64,000 bases of DNA from Myroides sp. NP-2 (GCF_014145665.1 NZ_JACHTD010000001.1:484809-548808), one strand, 5' to 3'; shown: positions 43,503 through 53,461, numbered from the stretch's first letter. Numbers and translations are program-made. The notes: a model not told the origin generated them from the letters alone.

Positions 43503-44282
43503 CTATTTGATTGGGGATTCAAAATACTCACTCGGGCGTTTGCCCAATAACTTAGTGAATACATTGCTGTAGGACTGTGCACTACTGTATCCCACGCGAA
43601 AAGCAATCTCGCCAATGTTTAATTGCCCTTCACTGAGCAACTCTAGCGATTTGATTATGCGCACCATCTGAATGTACTTCGCTAGACTAATGCCGGTTTC
43701 TTTTTTAAACTGTCGCTCTAATGTACGCATACTGACAAAACCTTTGGCTGCTAAATCTTCAATAGAAATGGGCGCTCCATAGGCTTGGTGAATAAACGCG
43801 GTCACCGCAAGCAAATTAGCCGATTTGGGAACAGGAGTAATCAAGGGTAGAGACTCTTGAATAAACGAAGGCAATTCTTCTAAAATAGCCAGTAAAAAAG
43901 TCTGTTCACTTTGGCGATATTCCATATTCAAAGACCATTTTTCCGTGTACATGATCATCTCTCTCAAAACAGCAGGAACCGAAAATAAGTATAAATCATC
44001 GTAAAACGAAGGCATGCCATCCGTATTAAAATACAGCGTTCTCAGAGAAACAGATTCTGAGGCAGCAGTCGTTTTATGTGGAAGGTTAGACGGAATCCAA
44101 GCCGCGTGATGCTGAGGTAATAAAAACTGATTATTCGTCGTATGCAAGTATTGGTAGCCCGATTCTACAAAGACCAACTGTGCTTTGTGATGGTGGTGGA
44201 ACTCATTGTTGTGTTTCCAGTTTTCTGCATGCCAAATAAAGCCGTTTTTTTTGACTTGATCCACTAATTCTGGTCCGTACAT
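43503..44282 (-). CDS. AraC-family transcriptional regulator
   Basis: A 259-residue regulator with an N-terminal cupin sensor (EFHHHHKAQLVFVESGYQYL, about 28-45) and a C-terminal AraC DNA-binding domain (IEDLAAKGFVSMRTLERQFK, IGEIAFRVGYSSAQSYSNVF). It is divergent from a CynX-type MFS gene with 87 bp between them and probably regulates it. Confidence 0.92.
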   Translation of the reverse strand: MYGPELVDQVKKNGFIWHAENWKHNNEFHHHHKAQLVFVESGYQYLHTTNNQFLLPQHHAAWIPSNLPHKTTAASESVSLRTLYFNTDGMPSFYDDLYLFSVPAVLREMIMYTEKWSLNMEYRQSEQTFLLAILEELPSFIQESLPLITPVPKSANLLAVTAFIHQAYGAPISIEDLAAKGFVSMRTLERQFKKETGISLAKYIQMVRIIKSLELLSEGQLNIGEIAFRVGYSSAQSYSNVFTKLLGKRPSEYFESPIK

Positions 44283-44369
44283 ACTTGTCGTTTTAGTTAT
44301 GATATATGGCGAATTTAATCATTTAATTCCATATAATTTTGTGTTTTAAACAAACTCAAAAAATAAAAG

Positions 44370-45578
44370 ATGAATCATTCAAATAATACTGGAGCAGTGA
44401 AAACCTCGAAAGCGAAAGAAATACTGATGCTTTTGGGAGTTATTTTTATAGCGTCCAACCTTCGTGCACCGCTTACTTCGGTTGGTCCGGTAATTGGAGA
44501 AATCAGCAAATCACTGGCCTTGTCAAATACAACCGCTGGTTTGGTTACGACTATTCCCTTGATGGCCTTTGCGTTGTTGTCGGGATTGGTTCCCAAATTT
44601 TCTCGCAAGTATGGCATGGAATTGATCTTGTTAATTTCGTTGGTCTTACTGAGTGTAGGCTTGTTTATTCGCCCTTTAGGCAATATTGTTTCCCTATTTT
44701 TAGGAGCCGCTTTAGTGGGGACCGCTATTACTGTAGGTAATGTATTAATGCCTGCTTTTATCAAGAACAATTTTCCACACAAAGTGGGAAGTATGATGGG
44801 AATCTATTCGGTGGCCATGAATTTAACAGCCGCATTAGCCGCAGGTTTTAGTATTAGTTTAGGAACCTATACGAGCATGGGGTGGAAGGGATCTATCGGA
44901 ATTTGGCTTGTACTGTCTTTAGTGACTATTGTCGTTTGGATTCCACAAGTGAAGAAGAAACAAGTGGACCCCGTTAAAGGAAATTTTGCCATCGATGAGC
45001 CTAAAGTCAATTTATATACCTCTGGATTAGCCTGGGCAGTCACCGTATTTATGGGAGTTCAATCCTTGTTGTTTTACTGTTTAGCCGCTTGGTTACCTAA
45101 AGTAATGCAAACATGGGGTATGTCCGTGGAAGACTCTGGATGGATTTTGTCCTATGTACAATTTGCCCAATTACCTATGACGTTTCTAGGGGCAATTATT
45201 GCCAGTAAAATGAACAACCAAAAGTTATTGTCTCTACTTGTGGGAGTATTGTTTATGGTGGGAATTGGCGGTATCATTATCTTTCGTACTGAATATATTG
45301 TGGTATGGTGCGTAATGATTGGATTGGCTAGTGGATTAGCATTTAGTTTGTCGATGTTGTTGTTCGTCTTGCGCACCCGAAGTACTGTACAATCAGCTGA
45401 ATTATCAGGTATGGCACAGTCTTTTGGTTATTTGATCGCCGCTTGTGGACCTCCAATTTTTGGAGCCCTTTTTGATTTTTCAAAAGACTGGATCTATTCT
45501 TTGATCTTCTTGTTAATCATGTCTGCTACCCTCTTAATTTCTGGACTTATAGCTGGAAAAGATACTTGGGTGAAATAA
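44370..45578 (+). CDS. MFS transporter, CynX/NimT-like
   Basis: A 402-residue, twelve-helix transporter. FIASNLRAPLTSVGPVIGEI in the first helix is the signature of the CynX/NimT (cyanate permease-like) branch. Relatives include a 2-nitroimidazole exporter; the real substrate here is unknown. The AraC-type gene next door and a terminator after it make a compact two-gene module. Confidence 0.88.
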   Translation: MNHSNNTGAVKTSKAKEILMLLGVIFIASNLRAPLTSVGPVIGEISKSLALSNTTAGLVTTIPLMAFALLSGLVPKFSRKYGMELILLISLVLLSVGLFIRPLGNIVSLFLGAALVGTAITVGNVLMPAFIKNNFPHKVGSMMGIYSVAMNLTAALAAGFSISLGTYTSMGWKGSIGIWLVLSLVTIVVWIPQVKKKQVDPVKGNFAIDEPKVNLYTSGLAWAVTVFMGVQSLLFYCLAAWLPKVMQTWGMSVEDSGWILSYVQFAQLPMTFLGAIIASKMNNQKLLSLLVGVLFMVGIGGIIIFRTEYIVVWCVMIGLASGLAFSLSMLLFVLRTRSTVQSAELSGMAQSFGYLIAACGPPIFGALFDFSKDWIYSLIFLLIMSATLLISGLIAGKDTWVK

Positions 45579-45593
45579 AGGATAAAAATAGAT

Positions 45594-45625
45594 AAAAAGG
45601 AAGCTAATCAGCTTCCTTTTTCTTT
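45594..45625 (+). terminator. Rho-independent terminator after the CynX-like gene
   Basis: AAAAAGGAAGCT pairs with AGCTTCCTTTTT around an AATC loop. Confidence 0.85.
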
Positions 45626-45765
45626 ACTCTATAAAGTTGATGGTTGGGTAATAAATAGACAACTGTATAAAAAATGTATAAGGTGAATTAATAATTAATT
45701 TATACACAGTTGTAAAACTAGGTAAAATAATTGAATGATTTATTTTTCTTCCTTAAATAAGTCAA

Positions 45766-47010
45766 TTATTTTATAATAAATCTAACGTCTTCTTGTCCTT
45801 TTGTCGTTTTTATTTGAAGAATATAAGTCCCTTTTGCCAAGTGTTTCACCTCTAGTTGATAGAACCCACTTTGGCGGGTTACAGGGCTATTTAGTTGTTT
45901 TCCCGTCAAATCAAAAATGACAAAAGTAGCATCGTCATCCAAGTGTACAAAAAGCGAATCAGTAGTTGGATTGGGGTATACAACAAAGTGTTGATCTTCA
46001 AAAACGGTAGTGTTTAGCGTTTCAATGTTTATGGTATCTTGTACGGTATAGATCTCTTTACAGCTTGTTACTGTTAAGGTAACAGTAAACTGTCCCAATT
46101 GTTCGTAACGGTGGAGTGGATGGAGTTCGGTAGAGGTCGTGCCATCGCCAAAATCCCAATTGATTTCCTCTACATTAGGAGTGGTATTATTGAATTGTAC
46201 ACTTGGCGAATCAATGAGCTCATATTCAAATCCTGATTTGTTGTAATGTACGCCTATAAACCACGTTGAGAAATCATCAAACACTACTTCCTTTACAATG
46301 CGCTTGATGTTGGTCGCTTGTTCAGCTGTTAAACCTGCATTGTAGGTCAGTAAAGTAGGATCTTTTTTAAACAACACTGTGTAAAAAGTATAAGCCGCCG
46401 CCATAGATCCCAACATTGACGGGTGTGATTCGTCATTGCTATAAAGTCTATATGCCGGATATTGTTCGCGTATTTTTCGCCAAACACGTCCTACAGGTGA
46501 TAGCTCTGCTTGATTATCTATAGCCATTGCCCTATAAGTCTCATAGATTTTATCATCCATAGCACTATAAGTGCACATATGGGCCATCCCTTGGTTACAA
46601 AAGTTCGCTTCTCCATTTTCACGCCCCCAAGTCATGTAGAATAACGTTTTCGTACAAGGTGAAACGTTTCTTATGCGCTCATTTAATACTCGAGCATAGG
46701 GAGCACTATAGCTTTCTCCAAGGGCTGGACGCAGACTCTGTTCTTGTAATACTACATAATCCCACGCTTTACTGTTGATTTTATCAGTTACTGCCCTGTT
46801 GTTCACGTGATCTTGAAAGGAAGATCCCCCTGGAACATGTTCTTCATATTCCAATATATCTCCCGTGGATTGTGCCATATGCTGAATCAATTTCGGAATA
46901 TTTCCCGTATACGTATAACTATTCCCAATAAAAAAGACTTGCTTTCTTATTTGTCCAGGAGAAGCGATGGTCGTTAGTATAAACAGGAGAAAGAGGTACA
47001 TGTGTTTCAT
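45766..47010 (-). CDS. T9SS-secreted SGNH-hydrolase-like protein with PKD domain
   Basis: A 414-residue exported protein: signal peptide (about 1-19), an SGNH-hydrolase-like domain of the DUF4886 type with VFFIGNSYTYTGN (block I) and DESHPSMLGS (the D-x-x-H block) near residues 190-200, a PKD domain with WDFGDGTTSTELHPLHRYEQ (about 280-330), and a C-terminal type A sorting domain (VYPNPTTDSLFVH...GTYILQIKT, about 345-414). Likely a secreted esterase or carbohydrate-active enzyme exported by the type IX system. Exact substrate unknown. Confidence 0.87.
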   Translation of the reverse strand: MKHMYLFLLFILTTIASPGQIRKQVFFIGNSYTYTGNIPKLIQHMAQSTGDILEYEEHVPGGSSFQDHVNNRAVTDKINSKAWDYVVLQEQSLRPALGESYSAPYARVLNERIRNVSPCTKTLFYMTWGRENGEANFCNQGMAHMCTYSAMDDKIYETYRAMAIDNQAELSPVGRVWRKIREQYPAYRLYSNDESHPSMLGSMAAAYTFYTVLFKKDPTLLTYNAGLTAEQATNIKRIVKEVVFDDFSTWFIGVHYNKSGFEYELIDSPSVQFNNTTPNVEEINWDFGDGTTSTELHPLHRYEQLGQFTVTLTVTSCKEIYTVQDTINIETLNTTVFEDQHFVVYPNPTTDSLFVHLDDDATFVIFDLTGKQLNSPVTRQSGFYQLEVKHLAKGTYILQIKTTKGQEDVRFIIK

Positions 47011-47243
47011 ATGCTGGTTATTTTTGTGGGGTTAAAAATATTAAAAAAATGTTAAATCTACTTGATTTTGTTAACTTAAATATAATTCAATGCAAGGCTA
47101 AGCATTTTACATTCGGTGAATTGATGTGATTAGTCCCGTTGTATCTGTTAAAAGAGTAGGCTGAAGTCCGTTGTAAATCGTATATTTGACTAATAGGGTG
47201 TAGCTTTATCTCCCCCTTGTTATAACTTTAAAAATGTAGAGAA

Positions 47244-47948
47244 ATGAAAGTAGAAATATGGTCAGACGTAATGTGTCCTTTCTGTTATGTTGGAAAGAAA
47301 CACTTTGAAAATGCAGTAGAACAATTGCCTTTTAAAGATAAAATCGAAGTAGAATGGAAAAGTTTTCAATTAGACCCTACCTTACCTGTAGAGGGAGCAT
47401 CTGAATCTACATTGGAATACTTAGTGAAACGCAAAGGCATGCCGAAAGAGCAAATCGAAGGGATGATGGATCACCTACAACAAGCAGGATCTGCTGTGGG
47501 AATCAATTTTAGACAGGATATTGCTATTCCGGTTAATACATTTCGATCGCACCGCTTGATTCACTTCGCACAGCAACACGGCAAAGGAAACGAAATGAAA
47601 GAAGTGTTGTTCTTCGCGCATTTTACAGAAGGAAAAAATATTGGTGATATAGAGGTGCTAACAACATTGGCAACGGAAATCGGATTGCCTAAGGAAGAAG
47701 TTCTAGCGCTATTGCAAAGTGAAGATCAAACCCAAGAGGTAAGAAATGATATTGAAGAAGCACAGACTCTAGGCATTTCAGGTGTACCTTTCTTTGTTAT
47801 TGATCGCAAATACGGCATTTCAGGCGCACAACCTATTGATACCTTAGCTGAAGCACTTACTCAAGCATTTGAAGAAAGCCAACCTAAATTTGAAATGAAA
47901 GGCGATCAGGATGCCAAAGCTTGCGGTCCTGATGGTTGCGAGGTTTAG
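47244..47948 (+). CDS. DsbA-family oxidoreductase, FrnE-like
   Basis: A 234-residue thioredoxin-fold protein with the active site CPFC at residues 11-14 directly at the N terminus, a long helical insertion, and the cis-proline segment GISGVPFFVID near 175. There is no signal peptide, so it acts in the cytoplasm. It resembles FrnE-type disulfide isomerases and 2-hydroxychromene isomerase relatives. Two further cysteines lie near the C terminus in KACGPDGCEV. The GTTAAT array starts at its stop codon. Confidence 0.9.
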   Translation: MKVEIWSDVMCPFCYVGKKHFENAVEQLPFKDKIEVEWKSFQLDPTLPVEGASESTLEYLVKRKGMPKEQIEGMMDHLQQAGSAVGINFRQDIAIPVNTFRSHRLIHFAQQHGKGNEMKEVLFFAHFTEGKNIGDIEVLTTLATEIGLPKEEVLALLQSEDQTQEVRNDIEEAQTLGISGVPFFVIDRKYGISGAQPIDTLAEALTQAFEESQPKFEMKGDQDAKACGPDGCEV

Positions 47949-48093
47949 TTAATAGTTAATCGGTTAATCAGTTAATCGGTTAACAGTTAATTAGTTAATT
48001 AGTTAATAGTTAATCGGTTAACAGTTAATTAGTTAATCAGTTAATCGGTTAACAGTTAATTAGTTAATCAGTTAATAGTTAATCGGTTAATCA
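47948..48093. repeat. Tandem array of 19 GTTAAT units of 7-8 bp
   Basis: Nineteen head-to-tail units fill 146 bp without interruption: six of 7 bp (GTTAATA or GTTAACA) and thirteen of 8 bp (GTTAATCG, GTTAATCA or GTTAATTA). The block order GTTAACA, GTTAATTA, GTTAATCA, GTTAATCG recurs, which shows expansion by larger blocks as well as single units. Every frame has frequent TAA stops. It occupies most of the space between the DsbA-like gene and sbcD. Confidence 0.9.
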
Positions 48094-48096
48094 GTT

Positions 48097-48117
48097 CACC
48101 ACTCACCACTCACCACT
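48097..48117. repeat. Three tandem CACCACT heptamers
   Basis: CACCACT three times, immediately after the GTTAAT array and 4 bp before the sbcD ATG. It has the same 7-bp period but an unrelated sequence. Confidence 0.8.
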
Positions 48118-48121
48118 TACA

Positions 48122-49339
48122 ATGAAAATAAAAATACTACACACAGCAGATTGGCACTTAGGTAAACGATTAGATAATTTTTCGCGAATCGAGGAGCAAA
48201 AAGAGGTATTGGATGAGATTTGTCAATTGGCGGATGAGCAGGAAGCAGATATCATTCTGATTGCTGGGGATTTATTTGACACCTTTAATCCGCCCACTGA
48301 AGCTGAAGAGCTGTTTTATAAAACCCTTCGCCGTTTGACGCGCAACGGACAACGACCTGTACTAGCCATTGCTGGGAATCACGACAGTCCTGAGCGAATT
48401 GATGCCCCTGATCCCTTGGCGCGCGCTTGTGGAATCATACTCGTGGGATTGCCCAACACCGTGGTGCAACCCATAGGAGAAAATGAGGCTTTTTCCTTGA
48501 CACAATCTACCGCAGGTTTTCTCGAGTTGACACTGGCGCATATTCCTTTTCCCATTCGCATTATTCACACGCCATACGCCAATGAAGTGCGATTGAAAAA
48601 AGCCTTGAATGTTGAGGACAAAGCAACAGCCTTACATGAGGTATTGCAAAGCAACTGGCAAACATTAGCAACATCCTATTGCGATACAGCAGGGGTTAAC
48701 CTCTTGATCTCCCATCTGTATATGATGAAAAAAGGAGGGGAAGAACTGGAAGAACCTGATGGAGAAAAACCACTGAAAATAGGGAATGCGGATCTGATCT
48801 ACAGCGATAGTATTCCCAAAGAAATTCAATATACCGCTTTAGGCCATTTGCATCGCGCTCATCAAGTAGGAGATGCTGATCGCCCCGTAGTCTATGCAGG
48901 AAGCCCTTTGTGTTATAGCTTTAGCGAAGCAGGGCAAGAAAAGTATGCCATACTGGTTGAGGTAGAACCCAATCAACCAGCGGTATATCAAAAAATTCCC
49001 TTGCTCAAAGGACGACCTCTTTCGAGAAAGAAGTTTTATTCTGTCGATGATGCCGTCGAATGGTTGCAACAACACCCCTCCCATTTGGTTGAACTAACCT
49101 TAGTGAGCGATACCTTTTTAAAAGCAGATGATATTAAGCGCATCAACCAAGCACACCAAGGGATTATTACCATTATTCCCGTGGTTCATCTCAACGATCA
49201 AGAAGAAGGGAATAAAAGCAAACAAGTCAATCTGGAACAAGATATACAAGGACTCTTTGCCGATTATTTTAAACAAAAAAACAACGGACAAGAACCCAAT
49301 AAAGAACTTATGGATTTGTTCCATGAAATTATAAACTAA
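48122..49339 (+). CDS. sbcD: Nuclease SbcCD subunit D
   Basis: Mre11-like nuclease subunit that cleaves hairpins and double-strand ends with SbcC. Phosphoesterase motifs are all present: HTADWHLGK (8-16), AGDLFDTFNPP, AGNHDSPER, ISHLYM and ALGHLHRAHQVG. 405 residues. It lies 8 bp before sbcC. The repeat array directly upstream leaves almost no ordinary promoter sequence, so transcription may come from the DsbA-like gene or from within the repeats. Confidence 0.95.
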   Translation: MKIKILHTADWHLGKRLDNFSRIEEQKEVLDEICQLADEQEADIILIAGDLFDTFNPPTEAEELFYKTLRRLTRNGQRPVLAIAGNHDSPERIDAPDPLARACGIILVGLPNTVVQPIGENEAFSLTQSTAGFLELTLAHIPFPIRIIHTPYANEVRLKKALNVEDKATALHEVLQSNWQTLATSYCDTAGVNLLISHLYMMKKGGEELEEPDGEKPLKIGNADLIYSDSIPKEIQYTALGHLHRAHQVGDADRPVVYAGSPLCYSFSEAGQEKYAILVEVEPNQPAVYQKIPLLKGRPLSRKKFYSVDDAVEWLQQHPSHLVELTLVSDTFLKADDIKRINQAHQGIITIIPVVHLNDQEEGNKSKQVNLEQDIQGLFADYFKQKNNGQEPNKELMDLFHEIIN

Positions 49340-49347
49340 TCCTACCC

Positions 49348-52300
49348 ATGATACCTATAAAATTAACCTTAGAAGGTTTTTATTCCTATCAAGATAAACA
49401 AGTCATTGATTTTACCCAATTGATTCAAGCGGGATTATTTGGCATTTTTGGAAAGGTGGGCTCAGGAAAATCTTCTATCTTAGAAGCCATATCTTTTGGT
49501 TTGTATGGGGAAAGTGAACGATTAAACGCACAAGATAAACGCGCCTATAATATGATGAATTTAAAGTCGGATCGCATGTCGATTGATTTTGAATTTTCAA
49601 ACTTTAATGGAGAAAAGTATCGCATCTACAGAGAATTTAAGCGAAACTCCAAGCGTTTTGAAGATGTAAAACGAGGAGACGCCGTGTTGTATCATTGGAA
49701 GGATGACGCGTGGATTCCACTTCCCGACTTACAAGTAGAAAAGGTCATTGGGTTGAGTTATGAGAATTTCAAGCGAACGATTATCATTCCTCAAGGTAAA
49801 TTCAAAGAATTTATTGAACTAGGCGGTAGAGACCGCACTAAAATGATGCAGGAAATTTTTGGACTTGACCGATTTGATTTGGCAGCCAAAACCAAAGCCT
49901 TATACAGTGCAACTCGTCAGCGTTACGACCACTTACAAGGGCAGTTGCAGCGCTATGCGCTACTGACACAGGAGCAGATTGAAGAAAAAAAAGTTGCCCA
50001 TCAAGCTGAAGAGAAACAGTTAAATCAACTGGTCGAAACCTTTAAAAAAGAACAAGAACTCTTTCAACAGCTTAAAGCGGTGAAAAGTGACTTCGATACC
50101 TTAGAAAACAGTAAGAAAGAAGTGCTTGACTTAGAAGCACAAGAAGTTCAAATTCAGACGCTACAACGCGAATTAACACAATATGAACAAGTTGACAAGG
50201 CCTTTCGATCCCTCGTCAAAGAACAGGAGCAAATCAGTGCTAAAATCGTAGAGAAACAAGAGGTTTTAGCCAATAAAACAAAGGAACTTCAACAAAAACA
50301 AGCGCAGTATACTCACGTAAAAGAAGAGTTTGCTCAGGTTGAAAAACAGTTTGAATCCCTAGAAATAGAAAAGACAACCCTATATGAATTACAGCTGATT
50401 CTAAGTATTAAGCAAACTGAAGAAGCGCGAAAAGCATTAGGTGAACGCCTGCAAAAAGGTAAGGAAGTGGTGGTGCAAACCATGAGCGAATTACAAGAAA
50501 ATCAACAAGCGATTGTCGCTATTGAGCAGCAGATACAAGCGCTAAAAAACAATCGAATGGATCCAATGCGCTTGATGGCTATAGATAAATGGTTTACGGA
50601 TTGGGCGTATCTGCAACAAAATATACAAGATAACCAAACGAAAAAGTCTCAACTACAAGACGAAATTCAAAAGGGAACCAAGGCTTTGGAAGCGCTAGAT
50701 TTTGTAAATGAAAAGGATTGGCGTCTTTACTTGACAACAAAAAGAGAATTAAACCAAGAAATTCAACGATTGCTCGTTCAAGAATTGGATCAATTACGCC
50801 TGTCTCAACAATTGGCGCATTATGCAACCGCTTTGAAAGAAGGGGAAGCGTGTCCGTTATGTGGGGCTTTAGAACATCCTGCTATTTTAGCAGCAACCGA
50901 TGTATCAACTGTACTAGGGGAGTTAGAACGCAAACAAGAAAAACTTCGACAAGAAACACAAGTCCTTGACCAAAGAGAAAGAGAGGTCTTAGCCCTTGTC
51001 GATAAGCGACAACTGTGGATGGTGCAACTAAGCGAAATCAACGATCAAGTAGAACAAAAGCAAAAACAATTGCTGCAATTACTCGACTCGTTTGTATGGA
51101 CAGAAATTGAAAAGGAAAATAAAAACCAATTCGAAGAACTAAAAATACAAGCCGTTCAAATCAATCAAGCACTCGAACAAGCGGATAAACAACTCCAAGA
51201 GAGGATAAAAAAAACCGAGGGAATTCGTTCAAATGTGGAATTGTATAAGGCGAAGCTTGCTGAAATTGAATTGGATCAAGCGAGAATGGAGGCGGATATA
51301 GCAGCAAAGGGCAAACAGATCCGCTTGTTGAATCTTACCACTACGCTACAACAAGAAAAAGAAACAATCACACAAACAATTACAGCAAAAGAGCAACAGA
51401 TTGCCCAAGTAGATCACTCTTATAAATCCTTGATGCAGTTGATGCAACAACTCGCGCCGGCTGTAGCAGCATTGGAAACTGAACAAAATAGCCTTCAGCA
51501 AACTTTGGTAGAATTAACCCAAGCGAAAGAAACCCTACAAACCCAAATACAACAGCTATTACATACCTTTCAGTTGGAAAACCTTACTCTTGTAAAGGAG
51601 ATTTTGGCAAAGAATATTGCAGTAGAAGAAACGCGTGAGCGTATTCAGGCATTCATCCTCAAGCTTGAGGTATTGCGCAATCAAGTGAAACAATTGACTG
51701 CCAAATTGGAATCAGTCGCATTTGATCCAGAGCGCTTTCTAGTGCAAACACAACGCGTAGAAACACTAGATCAACAGGTAAAGAATCAATCAACTAGTGT
51801 CGTGCGCCTACTGAGCGAAATTGAACGCATGGAACAGGATTATAAAGAAAAAGCTAGTTTACTAACTGAATTTGATCAAGTGGAAAAACGATTAAAAAAC
51901 ATTAATCTACTGGATAATATGTTTAAAGGCGCTGGCTTCGTTAATTATGTTTCAAGTATTTATCTCCGCAATTTATGCGATAGCGCCAACCTGCGCTTTC
52001 ATCGCTTGACTAACAATCAACTAAGCCTACAACTAAATGAGAGCAACGAATTTGAAATTATAGACTACCTAAACAATGGAAAATCACGCAGTGTAAAGAC
52101 GTTGTCTGGAGGTCAGAGCTTTCAAGTATCACTATCTTTGGCTTTAGCTTTGGCAGAAAGTGTGCAAAGTCTCTCCAAATCCGATAAAAACTTTTTCTTT
52201 ATTGACGAAGGATTCGGAACACAAGACACCGAATCAGTGAATATCGTTTTTGAAACCCTGAGCAGCCTTCTCAAAGAAAATCGAATTGTGGGAATTATTT

Positions 52301-52389
52301 CCCATGTAGATGAACTGCAGGAGCGAATTCCCCTGTCGCTGTCCATTGTAAAAGATGAAGAAAGGGGAAGTATTATAAGGACTTCTTAA
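49348..52389 (+). CDS. sbcC: Nuclease SbcCD subunit C (SMC-like ATPase)
   Basis: Rad50-like partner of SbcD. The 1013-residue protein has Walker A FGKVGSGKSSILEA (about 33-46), a long coiled coil broken by the zinc hook CPLC at 502-505, and the C-terminal signature LSGGQSFQVSLSLALA plus Walker B FFIDEGFGTQD. The hook lies exactly mid-protein, as the family requires. Works on hairpins formed by inverted repeats, which is notable given the repeats upstream. Confidence 0.95.
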   Translation: MIPIKLTLEGFYSYQDKQVIDFTQLIQAGLFGIFGKVGSGKSSILEAISFGLYGESERLNAQDKRAYNMMNLKSDRMSIDFEFSNFNGEKYRIYREFKRNSKRFEDVKRGDAVLYHWKDDAWIPLPDLQVEKVIGLSYENFKRTIIIPQGKFKEFIELGGRDRTKMMQEIFGLDRFDLAAKTKALYSATRQRYDHLQGQLQRYALLTQEQIEEKKVAHQAEEKQLNQLVETFKKEQELFQQLKAVKSDFDTLENSKKEVLDLEAQEVQIQTLQRELTQYEQVDKAFRSLVKEQEQISAKIVEKQEVLANKTKELQQKQAQYTHVKEEFAQVEKQFESLEIEKTTLYELQLILSIKQTEEARKALGERLQKGKEVVVQTMSELQENQQAIVAIEQQIQALKNNRMDPMRLMAIDKWFTDWAYLQQNIQDNQTKKSQLQDEIQKGTKALEALDFVNEKDWRLYLTTKRELNQEIQRLLVQELDQLRLSQQLAHYATALKEGEACPLCGALEHPAILAATDVSTVLGELERKQEKLRQETQVLDQREREVLALVDKRQLWMVQLSEINDQVEQKQKQLLQLLDSFVWTEIEKENKNQFEELKIQAVQINQALEQADKQLQERIKKTEGIRSNVELYKAKLAEIELDQARMEADIAAKGKQIRLLNLTTTLQQEKETITQTITAKEQQIAQVDHSYKSLMQLMQQLAPAVAALETEQNSLQQTLVELTQAKETLQTQIQQLLHTFQLENLTLVKEILAKNIAVEETRERIQAFILKLEVLRNQVKQLTAKLESVAFDPERFLVQTQRVETLDQQVKNQSTSVVRLLSEIERMEQDYKEKASLLTEFDQVEKRLKNINLLDNMFKGAGFVNYVSSIYLRNLCDSANLRFHRLTNNQLSLQLNESNEFEIIDYLNNGKSRSVKTLSGGQSFQVSLSLALALAESVQSLSKSDKNFFFIDEGFGTQDTESVNIVFETLSSLLKENRIVGIISHVDELQERIPLSLSIVKDEERGSIIRTS

Positions 52390-52427
52390 AATAAGCAGTA
52401 GAAAAAGAGACGAACCAAAAAAATAAG

Positions 52428-52435
52428 TACATTTG
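52428..52435 (+). promoter_or_regulatory. -7 element of the TonB-like gene
   Basis: TACATTTG, perfect match, overlapping an in-frame TTG at 52433. The TSS must therefore be after ~52440, which rules out that TTG and favours the ATG codons at 52445 or 52475. Confidence 0.55.
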
Positions 52436-52474
52436 TTAGATAAAATGAATGTTATAATCTCAGGCCTAGTTAGT

Positions 52475-53425
52475 ATGAATTCAAGATATTCAAAAGAAGA
52501 AAAAACCTCAATCCTAATTACTTTAGGTGTTACTATATTGCTTTTCCTTCTTTTATTCTTTATTAAATTTATGGATAGCCAAACGTCCTACACCAATTTT
52601 GGTGGCGGGGGTGGTGGAGGAAATGGCGTTGCTATTTCATTAGAAGGAACGCCAGGAGATCACTTAACTACGTCGGCGAATCCTGTGCAAATAGTAGAAG
52701 AACAACAACAAATAGCCAAGTCAGAGCCCGTTGAAGAAGAGGAAGTTTTAGCCTACGAAAAAGGAGAGGAAACAGCAGTAGTAGTGGCAAAAAAGGAAGA
52801 AACAAAAAAAACGAAACCTGTTGTAGATAAGCAAACTGAAAATGTAGCCAAAAAAACAACCGAGAAAAAAGTAGAAACCACAGAAAAGAAAGCTACAACC
52901 CCTGCAAAACAAGATGTTTCCAATACAACTAAAGACGCCATCAGTAGTTTTATGAACGGCGGAAGTGGTTCTGGAGGCGGCGGTACTAAGGGTAGCGGTC
53001 AAGGCGGATTATCCACCAACGGAGGCTATTACGGTACAGGTACTGGAAATGGTACTGGCAGTGGATCTGGTGTAGGAAGTGGTACAGGAACAGGCGTTGG
53101 CAGTGGATCGGGTGGTGGAGTAGGTAATGGCCATGGTAATGGTAGAGGTGATGGTATTGGCTATTCACTAGATGGGAGAAGCGCAACAGTAAAAGCCATT
53201 CCAAAATATACCTGTAACGAAATCGGAACAGTAGTCGTTGAGGTATGGGTAAATCAAGCAGGAACAACCGTTGAAGCAAGAGCAGGAGTAAAGGGAACAA
53301 CCAATACAGCAAACTGTTTGCTAGAACAAGCAAAAATCGCAGCCTTGCAAACCAAATGGCAACCCAATGACAAAGCACCCGAAAAACAAATAGGGAAAAT
53401 CGTATATCAGTTTAAATTAAACTAA
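52475..53425 (+). CDS. TonB-like energy transducer with glycine-rich linker
   Basis: From the ATG at 52475 the protein has 316 residues (a start at 52445 would add ten). It has a cytoplasmic N terminus (NSRYSKEEKTS), one membrane helix (about 12-33), a K/E/T-rich spacer (about 80-160), a strongly glycine/serine/threonine-rich repeat segment (about 165-235, built of GTG, GSG and GNG units) and a C-terminal TonB-like domain with two cysteines (CNEIGTVVVEVWVNQAGTT). The convergent neighbours are exbD and exbB, consistent with a TonB/TolA-type role. The glycine-rich linker in place of a proline-rich one is unusual. Confidence 0.78.
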   Translation: MNSRYSKEEKTSILITLGVTILLFLLLFFIKFMDSQTSYTNFGGGGGGGNGVAISLEGTPGDHLTTSANPVQIVEEQQQIAKSEPVEEEEVLAYEKGEETAVVVAKKEETKKTKPVVDKQTENVAKKTTEKKVETTEKKATTPAKQDVSNTTKDAISSFMNGGSGSGGGGTKGSGQGGLSTNGGYYGTGTGNGTGSGSGVGSGTGTGVGSGSGGGVGNGHGNGRGDGIGYSLDGRSATVKAIPKYTCNEIGTVVVEVWVNQAGTTVEARAGVKGTTNTANCLLEQAKIAALQTKWQPNDKAPEKQIGKIVYQFKLN

Positions 53426-53427
53426 AC

Positions 53428-53461
53428 AAAAAAAGGAGCGATCTAAAATCGCTCCTTTTTT
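53428..53461. terminator. Bidirectional terminator between tonB-like and exbD genes
   Basis: GGAGCGAT (53435-53442) pairs with ATCGCTCC (53448-53455) around CTAAA, with A residues before and T residues after, so it serves both convergent operons. Confidence 0.88.
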
